Positions 32,890 to 41,165 of a stretch of DNA of 64,000 nucleotides are shown piece by piece. The DNA comes from Chitinophaga horti. Lineage in GTDB: Bacteria > Bacteroidota > Bacteroidia > Chitinophagales > Chitinophagaceae. Numbering within the stretch: position 1 is the first letter of the stretch; each line of letters starts with the position of its first letter. The translations under genes were made by a program, and so were the position numbers. The DNA is taken from contig NZ_CP107006.1 of the NCBI RefSeq assembly GCF_022867795.2, positions 1,240,001 to 1,304,000 on the forward strand, written 5' to 3'. Under the pieces are notes generated by a model. That model saw nothing but the letters and a program-made list of their open reading frames with translations, did not search any database and was not told the origin of the DNA.

Positions 32890-35800
32890 ATGACTTTTAC
32901 CTTAACGGGAAAAGCCCCCTGGCTATGGGGAGTAACGACCAAAATCTATAGAGTGATGAAAATTACCGCTCTGCTATTACTGGCTGCCTGTTTACATGTA
33001 ACTGCAAGCAGCTTTGGCCAGAAAGTAACACTATCCGTAAAACGTGCGCCGCTGCAAAAGGTATTGATAGAAATATCACGACAAACGGGCATTTCCATTA
33101 TTTGTAACGAAACCATCAGCCAAAGTGTAGGTCCGGTAAGCCTGGACGTGCGAAATATGCCGCTTGGCGATGTGATATCCTTATGCCTAAACGGTAAAGC
33201 GGTAGGCGTGGTGACGCCAGACAACAGCATCCGCATTAAACCATCTTCCGACCTACATGCACATGAACAGGTAGTGGCAGACACGTCGCTGTTGCTGAAG
33301 GGACGAGTGGTGATGCAGGATGGAACGGGCATGCCGAATGCTACGGTGATGCCCGTACGCACGGGCGGGCAAGGGACACAAACCGATGCCTCCGGCTATT
33401 TCAGCCTACGTGTTCCAAACGCGCAAACGTCTGTAGCAGTGAGTTTTGTTGGTTTCACAACGGAGGTGATGGCGGCCTGGCCGCCGGCTGTTACAAAGGT
33501 GATCACGCTTAAGGCAGCCGTACGTACCATGCAGGACGTGGAAATCCGTACCGGCATGTTTACGCGCAGCAAACAGACATTCACCGGGGCCGTGGCTTCC
33601 TTTTCGGGGCAGGAACTAAAGGCGATCGGCAATAACAATATTATTCAAAGCCTGCGTACACTGGACCCCTCGTTCATCATCGCGGTCGATAATCTGCAGG
33701 GTTCCAATCCCAACCAATTGCCTAAAATAGAAATGCGGGGTAAAACCAGTCTGACCACCACTGAAGTGCGAGACCAGTTTTCCAGCGACCCGAACCAGCC
33801 TTTGTTTATTCTAAATGGGATGGAAACCAGCCTGCGTCAAATTATGGACCTGGACATGAACCGGGTGAAGTCGATCACGTTGCTGAAAGACGCGTCGTCA
33901 ACCGCACTTTATGGGTCGCGTGCGGCCAATGGAGTGCTGGTGGTGGAAACCACGCCTCCGCAGCCGGGCCGCATGAGTGTTTCTTATACAGCCGACCTGC
34001 GCTGGGAAATTCCCGACCTGCACGATTATAATATGATGAATGCCGCCGAGAACCTTGAATTTCAGCAATTGGCGGGCATGTACCTCGATGGTACCCACCT
34101 CAATAGCATTTACCTTGCCCGCCAGTACAATGAGCGGCTGGCAGCAGTGAAGAGCGGTGTAAATTCTTACTGGCTGAACGTGCCGGTGAGGAATGCGTTC
34201 AGTAACGGGCATTCGCTGCGGGTATCCGGCGGTAGCCAGGAGTTTCAGTACGGTGTTGCCGGCAGCTACCGGAAACAGGATGGGGTCATGAAAGGAAGTG
34301 GCCGCGATACCTGGAGCGGTACGGTAGACCTGAGTTATCGTCATAAGAAAATAAATGTGACTAACCAGACGTATATCAACGGCTATAACGCAGACGAATC
34401 GCCTTACGGCTCTTTTAGTACGTTCGTGCGTGTAAATCCTTACTACCGCAAAACGAGGCCCGATGGGAGTTTAAATACAGACAAATACCTCGAAGTGTAC
34501 CAGGCGGCCAGGGGATCGGCCGACTTCAGACTGGATACGGTGCGCGTCGCCAATCCACTTTACAATGCCACACTTAATGCTAAAAATAACAGCCAGAGCT
34601 TTAATGTACAAAACAACCTGAACCTGCTGTACGACATTTCGCCGGAACTGCGCCTCTCCGGTGGGCTGCAGCTTACGAAAGGTATTACGACCAATATCGT
34701 GTTTACGCCATCTGCCAATACGATGTACGACCAGGTGGATGTATTCGAAAAGGGATATTACCGTAACGCACGAAATGACCAGGGTGGCTACCAGGGAAAT
34801 GTGATGCTCACTTATCGTAAAGTGCTGGCCAAAGTGCATAGCATTACCGGCAATATCCGCAGTGAAATACAGGAACAGAAAAATACCGTGGAGTCTTTTG
34901 CTGCTACAGGCTTCCCGGTAGGCGTGGAGCCCAATCCGGCATTCGCCTACGGGTTCATTACCGGCACTAAACCCACTTACACCGAGGTGATCGTGCGGAG
35001 GGTAAATGCACTGGCCAGTGTTAACTATGCTTACGATAACCGTTATTATGCGGACATTAACTATCGTTTAGACGGCTCCACTTCTTTCGGCGCGGAAAAT
35101 AAATATTCGCCTTTCTGGTCGCTGGGGCTTGGCTGGACGATCAACCGCGAACGTTTCCTTGATAAAGTACGGTGGATAGATCTGCTCCGCCTGCGCGGTA
35201 ACATCGGTACGTCAGGTAACCAGGCGCTGGGTAGCTTTGCCTCCTCTTCGATCTTTAAATACGAAAATCACCTCAGTATATTTGGGCAGGGCCTTTACCT
35301 GGACCAGCTGGGTAATCCTGACCTGGAATGGCAAAATACCCGCAGCACGAGCGTGGGTATAGATGCCGCCTTATTCGGCAACCGCCTGATGTTAACGTTG
35401 AACGCTTATGAAAAGCTTTCCAGCCCGTTGATTACTTCTGCCTCTGTACCCGCTTCTACCGGTACTTCGGTAATGCCATTCAACGTCGGCAAAATGCGCA
35501 CGAAAGGCGCAGAAGCCATCTTGCGTTTTTCGCCGGTGTACCGCCCGCAACAGAACATGGTATGGACGATCGGGTACACCGGTGGGATGTATACCAGCAA
35601 GTATGACGGGGTTTCCAATGCGCTGAAAACGCTGAACGAAACGGCACAGGCTTCCGCATCGCTGCTGCGGTATACGGACGGGTACAGTCCGGACGAATTA
35701 TGGGCAGTGACCTCCCTGGGCATAGACCCTGCTACAGGCAAGGAAGTGTTTGAGAAGAAGAATGGCGAACGCACTTTCATTTACGATCCGCAGGATATTG

Positions 35801-36288
35801 TACCACAGGGTAATGGCCGGCCGGAAATCGAGGGGGTACTCAGCTCTAATCTGAATATGAAAGGATTTTTGCTGGGCATCAATCTACGTTACAGTATCGG
35901 CAATTATATTTTTAACCGCGCACTGTACAACAAAGTGGAAAATATTTCACGCGGCGCGTTACAGTATAACCAGGATAAACGTGCGCTGGAGCTTCGCTGG
36001 AAGCAACCGGGCGATGAAGCTCAGTTCCGCAGCATCAGCATTACGGATGTGACACCGCTTTCATCCCGGTTTGTACAGCGCGAGAATTATTTGTCGGGTG
36101 AATCTATTAATGCCGGCTATGAGTTTCTGCCTAAATACCATCCCTGGCTGCGCAAGTCGGGCTTGCAGGGACTGCGTATCAACGCTTACATGAATGACAT
36201 CTTCCGGTTGTCCAACATACGGGCAGAACGCGGCATCGACTATCCGTTCAGTAACGCGCTCGCCTGTAGTGTAAACCTCTACTTTTAA
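32890..36288 (+). CDS. SusC/RagA-family TonB-linked outer-membrane protein with STN domain
   Basis: 1132 residues. A long pre-signal stretch (about 22 residues) precedes the hydrophobic core of the signal peptide (MKITALLLLAACLHV). An STN (secretin/TonB short N-terminal) domain lies at about 45-110 and a CarboxypepD_reg-like domain at about 135-215. The plug contains FILNGMETSLRQIMDLDMN and LYGSRAANGVLVVETT, and the barrel ends in ALACSVNLYF. The STN domain is the part that talks to FecR, so ligand binding should activate the ECF factor at 30868. It pairs with the SusD at 36302 (13-base gap). I chose the ATG at 32890, because the frame upstream contains the hairpin. Confidence 0.93.
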   Translation: MTFTLTGKAPWLWGVTTKIYRVMKITALLLLAACLHVTASSFGQKVTLSVKRAPLQKVLIEISRQTGISIICNETISQSVGPVSLDVRNMPLGDVISLCLNGKAVGVVTPDNSIRIKPSSDLHAHEQVVADTSLLLKGRVVMQDGTGMPNATVMPVRTGGQGTQTDASGYFSLRVPNAQTSVAVSFVGFTTEVMAAWPPAVTKVITLKAAVRTMQDVEIRTGMFTRSKQTFTGAVASFSGQELKAIGNNNIIQSLRTLDPSFIIAVDNLQGSNPNQLPKIEMRGKTSLTTTEVRDQFSSDPNQPLFILNGMETSLRQIMDLDMNRVKSITLLKDASSTALYGSRAANGVLVVETTPPQPGRMSVSYTADLRWEIPDLHDYNMMNAAENLEFQQLAGMYLDGTHLNSIYLARQYNERLAAVKSGVNSYWLNVPVRNAFSNGHSLRVSGGSQEFQYGVAGSYRKQDGVMKGSGRDTWSGTVDLSYRHKKINVTNQTYINGYNADESPYGSFSTFVRVNPYYRKTRPDGSLNTDKYLEVYQAARGSADFRLDTVRVANPLYNATLNAKNNSQSFNVQNNLNLLYDISPELRLSGGLQLTKGITTNIVFTPSANTMYDQVDVFEKGYYRNARNDQGGYQGNVMLTYRKVLAKVHSITGNIRSEIQEQKNTVESFAATGFPVGVEPNPAFAYGFITGTKPTYTEVIVRRVNALASVNYAYDNRYYADINYRLDGSTSFGAENKYSPFWSLGLGWTINRERFLDKVRWIDLLRLRGNIGTSGNQALGSFASSSIFKYENHLSIFGQGLYLDQLGNPDLEWQNTRSTSVGIDAALFGNRLMLTLNAYEKLSSPLITSASVPASTGTSVMPFNVGKMRTKGAEAILRFSPVYRPQQNMVWTIGYTGGMYTSKYDGVSNALKTLNETAQASASLLRYTDGYSPDELWAVTSLGIDPATGKEVFEKKNGERTFIYDPQDIVPQGNGRPEIEGVLSSNLNMKGFLLGINLRYSIGNYIFNRALYNKVENISRGALQYNQDKRALELRWKQPGDEAQFRSISITDVTPLSSRFVQRENYLSGESINAGYEFLPKYHPWLRKSGLQGLRINAYMNDIFRLSNIRAERGIDYPFSNALACSVNLYF

Positions 36289-36301
36289 ATTGAACTACTT
36301 T

Positions 36302-37735
36302 ATGAGATATATTCTTTCATCTCTTTTATGCCTGTTGCTGATCGTTTTTGCCGCCTGCAATAAATTCCTGGATGTGCAGCCGGTGGACAAATTTCTCGAC
36401 AAACAGGTATATGGCAATGCAGCAACAATCAAAAATGCGTTAGTCGGCATCTACCTGAATATGGCGAAGCCAGGATTATACGGCGAAGGACTCGGTGCTA
36501 CTACGGTGGACGTGATGGCGCAATATTATACCGCTCCCAGCACCGCCGACACGTTTTACAGCGTTGCCCGTTACAACTACAACGACGCTTATGCGATGAA
36601 CCGCCTGGGCAAGATCTGGCAGGCTGCCTATGCCGGCATCCTCAATACGAATCTTTTTATTTACAACGTGGAGGCCAGCCAGGGCATTTTGTCGGCCACC
36701 GAAAAACGGTGGATGCTCGGCGAGGCTTATGCCATTCGTGCGTGCCTGGCGTTTGACCTGCTGCGTTTATTCGGGCCCGTATATGCAAAGGACTCGCTGC
36801 GAAATGCTATTCCTTACCCGGTATTGCCAGGTACAGACGTACAGCCGCTGCTGCCCGCTAACCGTGCGATGGAAAACATCCTGGCTGATCTTAGCAAAGC
36901 GGCTGGCTTGCTCGAGGAGGATCCCGTGAGAACTGAAGGCGTGAAGCCGCAAGTAAATGATGGCGGCGACAGCTTTTTCCGCATGCGGAACAGACGCATG
37001 AATTACTTCACGATCAGGGCGCTGATGGCCCGTGCGTTTTTGTATCGCGGTAATAAACCGGCGGCACTCGCGGCGGCGAAGGAAGTGATCAATGAAGGCG
37101 GACAATTTTTTCCGTTCGTTTCCCCTGAAGCAGTGGCCTCCGGTGTGGCAAGGCCCGACCGAGTATTTTCTACGGAGATTATCACCGGCTTTGAGAACGG
37201 CGATATGAACGCCACGCATCTCACCTGGTTTAAAGCCGGCTCGATGGATAACCGCACCAACCTGTTAAGGCCGGACGCTGCTAACCTCGAAAGCGTGTTC
37301 GAGGGGCAGGCCAATGACATCCGTTATCGCAACTGGTTTTATGTGGATGCAATATCCAGCTCCGCCATTAAAACCTTCTTTAAGTATGATGCCGCGCAGC
37401 GAACGCCCTATACCCATTTTCAACCATTGATACGCTTGTCGGAGATGTATTATATCGTTGCGGAGTGTGAGCCGGACGAAGCCCTGGCCGCATCGTTCTT
37501 CAATACCATACGCATGAACAGGGGCCTGCCCGATGTAACATTTGCGGGTGACAAACAATCCTATCTCGACCGCGAGTACCGAAAAGAGTTTTGGGGAGAA
37601 GGGCAATTGTTCTTTTACTATAAACGCCTGAATAAAGCGGCCATCCCGAGCGGCGTAGCACCTAACGGAACGATTAACATGACCAACGCACAATACGTAC
37701 CACCGGTACCCCTGCTTGAAACTGAGTTCAGATAA
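36302..37735 (+). CDS. SusD/RagB-family nutrient-binding lipoprotein
   Basis: A 477-residue lipoprotein (signal ends IVFAAC, then NKFLDVQPVDKFLDKQVYG, the typical SusD start). The family middle (GEAYAIRACLAFDLLRLFGPV) and C-terminal YRKEFWGEGQLFFYYKRLN are present. It caps the SusC barrel at the cell surface. I chose the ATG at 36302. It is second in the SusC-SusD-DUF4843-PKD-TlpA gene run. Confidence 0.93.
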   Translation: MRYILSSLLCLLLIVFAACNKFLDVQPVDKFLDKQVYGNAATIKNALVGIYLNMAKPGLYGEGLGATTVDVMAQYYTAPSTADTFYSVARYNYNDAYAMNRLGKIWQAAYAGILNTNLFIYNVEASQGILSATEKRWMLGEAYAIRACLAFDLLRLFGPVYAKDSLRNAIPYPVLPGTDVQPLLPANRAMENILADLSKAAGLLEEDPVRTEGVKPQVNDGGDSFFRMRNRRMNYFTIRALMARAFLYRGNKPAALAAAKEVINEGGQFFPFVSPEAVASGVARPDRVFSTEIITGFENGDMNATHLTWFKAGSMDNRTNLLRPDAANLESVFEGQANDIRYRNWFYVDAISSSAIKTFFKYDAAQRTPYTHFQPLIRLSEMYYIVAECEPDEALAASFFNTIRMNRGLPDVTFAGDKQSYLDREYRKEFWGEGQLFFYYKRLNKAAIPSGVAPNGTINMTNAQYVPPVPLLETEFR

Positions 37736-37749
37736 CTAAACAGTATTGT

Positions 37750-38505
37750 ATGAAATTATTACGGTTATATATTTTTTTATCAGTTGGATTGCTTAGCGCC
37801 TGTAACCAAAGCGACCTGCTGACCTTCAAGTCGTCCAACGACATTTACTTTAATTTCTTCGTGACCACCGTGCAGCGTGATTCGCTGAACGTAAATTTCT
37901 CCCTGGTGAAGGATGTGGCCGACACGTTTTTTATCCCCGTGCAGGTGTTGGGTAAGGGCGCTCCGCAAGTGCGGCCCTATACGCTACAGGTGAACCAGCA
38001 ACTGACCACTGCGGAAGCCGGCAAACATTACGTAATACTTTCCCCGGCCGACAGCCTGGCCATCAGGGCCAATGGTGTAGACGGTGGTTTTAACATCATC
38101 ATCAACAGGCCGGCAGACCTTCGTGAAAAGGCGTTTGAGCTGGTGCTCGACCTGGTGCCCAACGAGCATTTTACGACCAATATGAAGGTATTTAACTATG
38201 CCGTAAACCCGGCGGTAAAGGCCACACAGTGGAAAGTGAAGATAGAAGACATTCTTTACCGGCCCTTTGCGTGGGACGCCAGTGAGGCGTATGCGGGCAC
38301 CTATTCACGGGCAAAACTCGAATTGATGATCGCCACGCAAAGCCTGTCGCTCAGCCAGTTTTATAACTCGCCATTATACTCGTCGACCCAGTTGAACAAC
38401 TTTTCTGTAACGATGCAACGGTACCTCAACGCGCAACGGGCTGCGGGCAATACCATCTACGACACAGACGGTTCGGTTATGGTCATGGGGCCTGCCGCAC
38501 AGTAA
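37750..38505 (+). CDS. DUF4843 domain lipoprotein
   Basis: A 251-residue lipoprotein (GLLSAC). The region FKSSNDIYFNFFV, followed by a Calx-beta-like sandwich (FFIPVQVLGKG, then EAGKHYVILSPADSLAI), is typical of DUF4843. The C-terminal section, with IEDILYRPFAWDASEAYAG, is also family-like. It is usually found right after SusD genes and is assumed to be a surface accessory protein. It starts 14 bases after susD. No catalytic residues are apparent. Confidence 0.85.
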   Translation: MKLLRLYIFLSVGLLSACNQSDLLTFKSSNDIYFNFFVTTVQRDSLNVNFSLVKDVADTFFIPVQVLGKGAPQVRPYTLQVNQQLTTAEAGKHYVILSPADSLAIRANGVDGGFNIIINRPADLREKAFELVLDLVPNEHFTTNMKVFNYAVNPAVKATQWKVKIEDILYRPFAWDASEAYAGTYSRAKLELMIATQSLSLSQFYNSPLYSSTQLNNFSVTMQRYLNAQRAAGNTIYDTDGSVMVMGPAAQ

Positions 38506-38530
38506 CATTTTCACGCATCAACCTGAAGAA

Positions 38531-40020
38531 ATGAAACAACTTTTAAATATATCACTGCTATTTACCTGCATGCTGCTGAACGCATGTATGAAGGATAAGG
38601 GGAATTATGATTATACGGCGATCAACCGCATCTCCATCAAGGGTGTAGATTCACTGTACATTCTCGATTTTGGTAGCCGGCTAACGATCCGCCCGCAATT
38701 GAGTTTTACAGATGGCATACCGGAAGATACTGCTAACTATAGCTACGCCTGGGTGCAGAACCGCCTGATCGGTTATACCGGGGTGCCGAAAGTGTTGTCG
38801 ACCAGCCGTGATCTTGACACTACCTTGCGCATCGCGTATGGCAGCTATGAAATGTTTTACCGTGTAACTGACAAACGGACGAACGTTTTTACCGACGTGA
38901 TTTTCACCCTCACGGTAGGTTCACCATCTTATGAAGGTTGGATGGCACTTTGTGATATGGAAAACGGCACCAGCCGTCTCGATATGATATCCCGCCGTGG
39001 TCCGCTGGACGTACTGTACAGGAATGTGTTGGATAGTGTGAGGTCGGGCTTCAAAACCGACAGCAGGCCCGCGTTCGTGTCCGTTGCGTATACGCTGCTG
39101 GCTCCCAGCAATGGTACGAATACCACTTTTATCGCCACCGCGAACAAAGCCACCCTGCTAGGGCGCGACTCACTGGATTACAATCCTACGGCAGATTTTA
39201 CCAATCAATTCGTTGCAACAGCCCAGAAGCCGGTAGACTACACGGGCTCACGCATTTACCTGCGTATCTATGGCGGTGTACTGTATGCGGAAAACAGGCT
39301 GCACCGGGTAGACTCGCGCAACTTTTCGAACGCCGTAAACAGGCAGGATGCCAATACGACGTTCTTCAAACCTTCCCCATACGTGGCGCTCGGCGCATCG
39401 TCGTCTATCGTTTTCAACGAAGACAATAAGACCTTTCTTCGCCTTGCCTCCAGCGGTTCGGCCTGCCTGTCTATGAGCAATGCCACTTTGTTTAACTACA
39501 CCCAGCCGGATATGAACCTGATGTGGATGGATTATTCTACCTACAATGGGGGGAGGCCTTCGCCGTGTTGAAACGGACTGACAATAAAGTGTTTCTGGCC
39601 AGGTTTATGACCACTGGTGCGAAACAAAACTTTTACGAGGAGATCACCGGAACAGATGTGGCGCTGGCGGAGCACTTCTGTGTAAGTCCGGAATATGGCT
39701 ACGTTTTTTACAGCGTGGGCAGCAAAGTATATGAGTACGATTTTTCGCTGAAGAAATCTGTGCTTATGAAGGACTATGGTAATCGCCGGATCAGCGTCAT
39801 GAAGTTCCATCGTTTTCTCTCACTGGAGGCTGCCATTTCTAACGCGTTTTACACCGAATTGTCCCGGAAACTGGCGATCTGCACATATGAACCCGGCAAT
39901 CCATCTGCTTCCGGTGTGATGGAATTATACAACGTACCCGGCATTAACGGGCCGTTACGATTGTATAAATCTTATGAAGGACTAGGGAAAGTAGTGAGTC
40001 TCACCTACCGCGAACGATAA
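38531..40020 (+). pseudogene. PKD-like family lipoprotein, split by a frameshift in a G run
   Basis: The first frame (38531-39571) encodes a lipoprotein (LLNAC signal, PKD/Ig-like strands, then PSYEGWMALCDMENGTSRLD, a family landmark). It reads off into RPSPC and stops. The second frame (from about 39553 to 40020) continues with EAFAVLKRTDNKVFLARF and ends SLTYRER. The switch lies in a run of six G residues at 39548-39553. One more G would join the frames into a protein of about 496 residues, the usual family length. So either the gene is broken, or it is read by slippage, or the base call is wrong. It lies between DUF4843 and TlpA in the ECF-controlled run. Confidence 0.85.
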
Positions 40021-40035
40021 CAAACAAAAACCAAC

Positions 40036-41109
40036 ATGAAGCAACATTTATTGACAATCGTATTATCGGCGGCCGCATTACAGGCCGTCGCCCAGGAGAA
40101 GTTTATCCTGAACGGGGAAATCGGCCATTACAACGCGCCTGCCTATGGGGTGCTGAACTATGTAGCGGGCACGGAGCGCCGCGCAGATACCTTCCGGATC
40201 AACGACGGAAAGTTTTCGGTAAGCGGCAGTGTGCCAAAAACGGTAAAAGCCACCTACTTCATTTCTCCCACCGGTAACGGACGTTATTACTCTATGGAAA
40301 GTGGTAACGTTTTCCTGGAAGCCGGTACCATCGCGCTGAAGAGCCCGGATGTGGCCTCCAATGCACGCATGTCGGGCACGCCCATGAACGATGGCTACCA
40401 GCAGTATCTCGATGCTATGCGTCCCCTGGCGTTAAAGCGCGACACTGTTCAGATGGTATACAGTAATGCTATTGCAAAGCTGAACACAGAAAAGGTGCAA
40501 CAACTGAAACAGTTCATAGCGGCCCATCCGGAATCGCCCGTGGTAGTGACGCTGGTAAATGATTACCTCGGACAAACACCTTCGCTGGAACAGCTGGATT
40601 CTGCATTCCAGACATTGTCCGCCACTGCAAAATCCAGCTCCGCCGGGAAAGAGATGGCTGCCAAAATAAAAGCGTTGAAAGCGATCACCGTGGGGCAGAT
40701 GGCTCCGGAATTTTCGCAGCAGGATACTGCGGGCGTAATGGTACACCTGAAAGATTTTCGTGGCAAATACGTGCTGCTCGATTTCTGGGCATCGTGGTGT
40801 GTACCTTGCCGGGCGGAAAATCCGCATGTGGTCGAGGCGTTTAACCGGTACAAAGACAAAAATTTCACGGTGTTAGGCGTTTCGCTGGACCGTGAAAAGG
40901 ATAAAGCCGCCTGGTTAAATGCAATCCATGAAGACGGTTTAACGTGGACGCAGGTAAGTGACTTACACTACTGGCAAAATGCGGTATCGAAGCTGTACAG
41001 CATACAGGCGATTCCTGCCAACTTCCTGATCGATCCCCAAGGTCGCATCATTGCGACTAACCTCCGGGGTGAAGCGTTGGGTAAGAAGCTGGCGGAAGTA
41101 CTGAAGTAA
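40036..41109 (+). CDS. TlpA-family thioredoxin-fold protein with DUF4369-type N-domain
   Basis: A 357-residue secreted protein (signal MKQHLLTIVLSAAALQAVAQ). The N-terminal DUF4369-like beta domain covers about 20-115. A helical linker follows, then a thioredoxin domain at about 220-357 (MAPEFSQQDTAGVMVHLKDF). The active site WASWCVPCR has cysteines at about 255 and 258, and the cis-Pro loop is IQAIPANFLIDPQG. It is likely a periplasmic disulfide reductase. It is the last gene of the SusC/SusD run, 15 bases after the frameshifted PKD-like gene and before a terminator. Confidence 0.9.
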   Translation: MKQHLLTIVLSAAALQAVAQEKFILNGEIGHYNAPAYGVLNYVAGTERRADTFRINDGKFSVSGSVPKTVKATYFISPTGNGRYYSMESGNVFLEAGTIALKSPDVASNARMSGTPMNDGYQQYLDAMRPLALKRDTVQMVYSNAIAKLNTEKVQQLKQFIAAHPESPVVVTLVNDYLGQTPSLEQLDSAFQTLSATAKSSSAGKEMAAKIKALKAITVGQMAPEFSQQDTAGVMVHLKDFRGKYVLLDFWASWCVPCRAENPHVVEAFNRYKDKNFTVLGVSLDREKDKAAWLNAIHEDGLTWTQVSDLHYWQNAVSKLYSIQAIPANFLIDPQGRIIATNLRGEALGKKLAEVLK

Positions 41110-41130
41110 AATAAACCACCATTAATGATA

Positions 41131-41165
41131 GCAGCCGTTCCTGATTGGGAGCGGCTGCTTTTTTA
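41131..41165 (+). terminator. Terminator closing the ECF-controlled SusC/SusD locus
   Basis: GCAGCCG / CGGCTGC with further pairing into the loop (TTCC / GGGA) forms an 11-12-bp stem followed by six T residues. The T run overlaps the stop of the convergent ligD gene. Confidence 0.88.
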
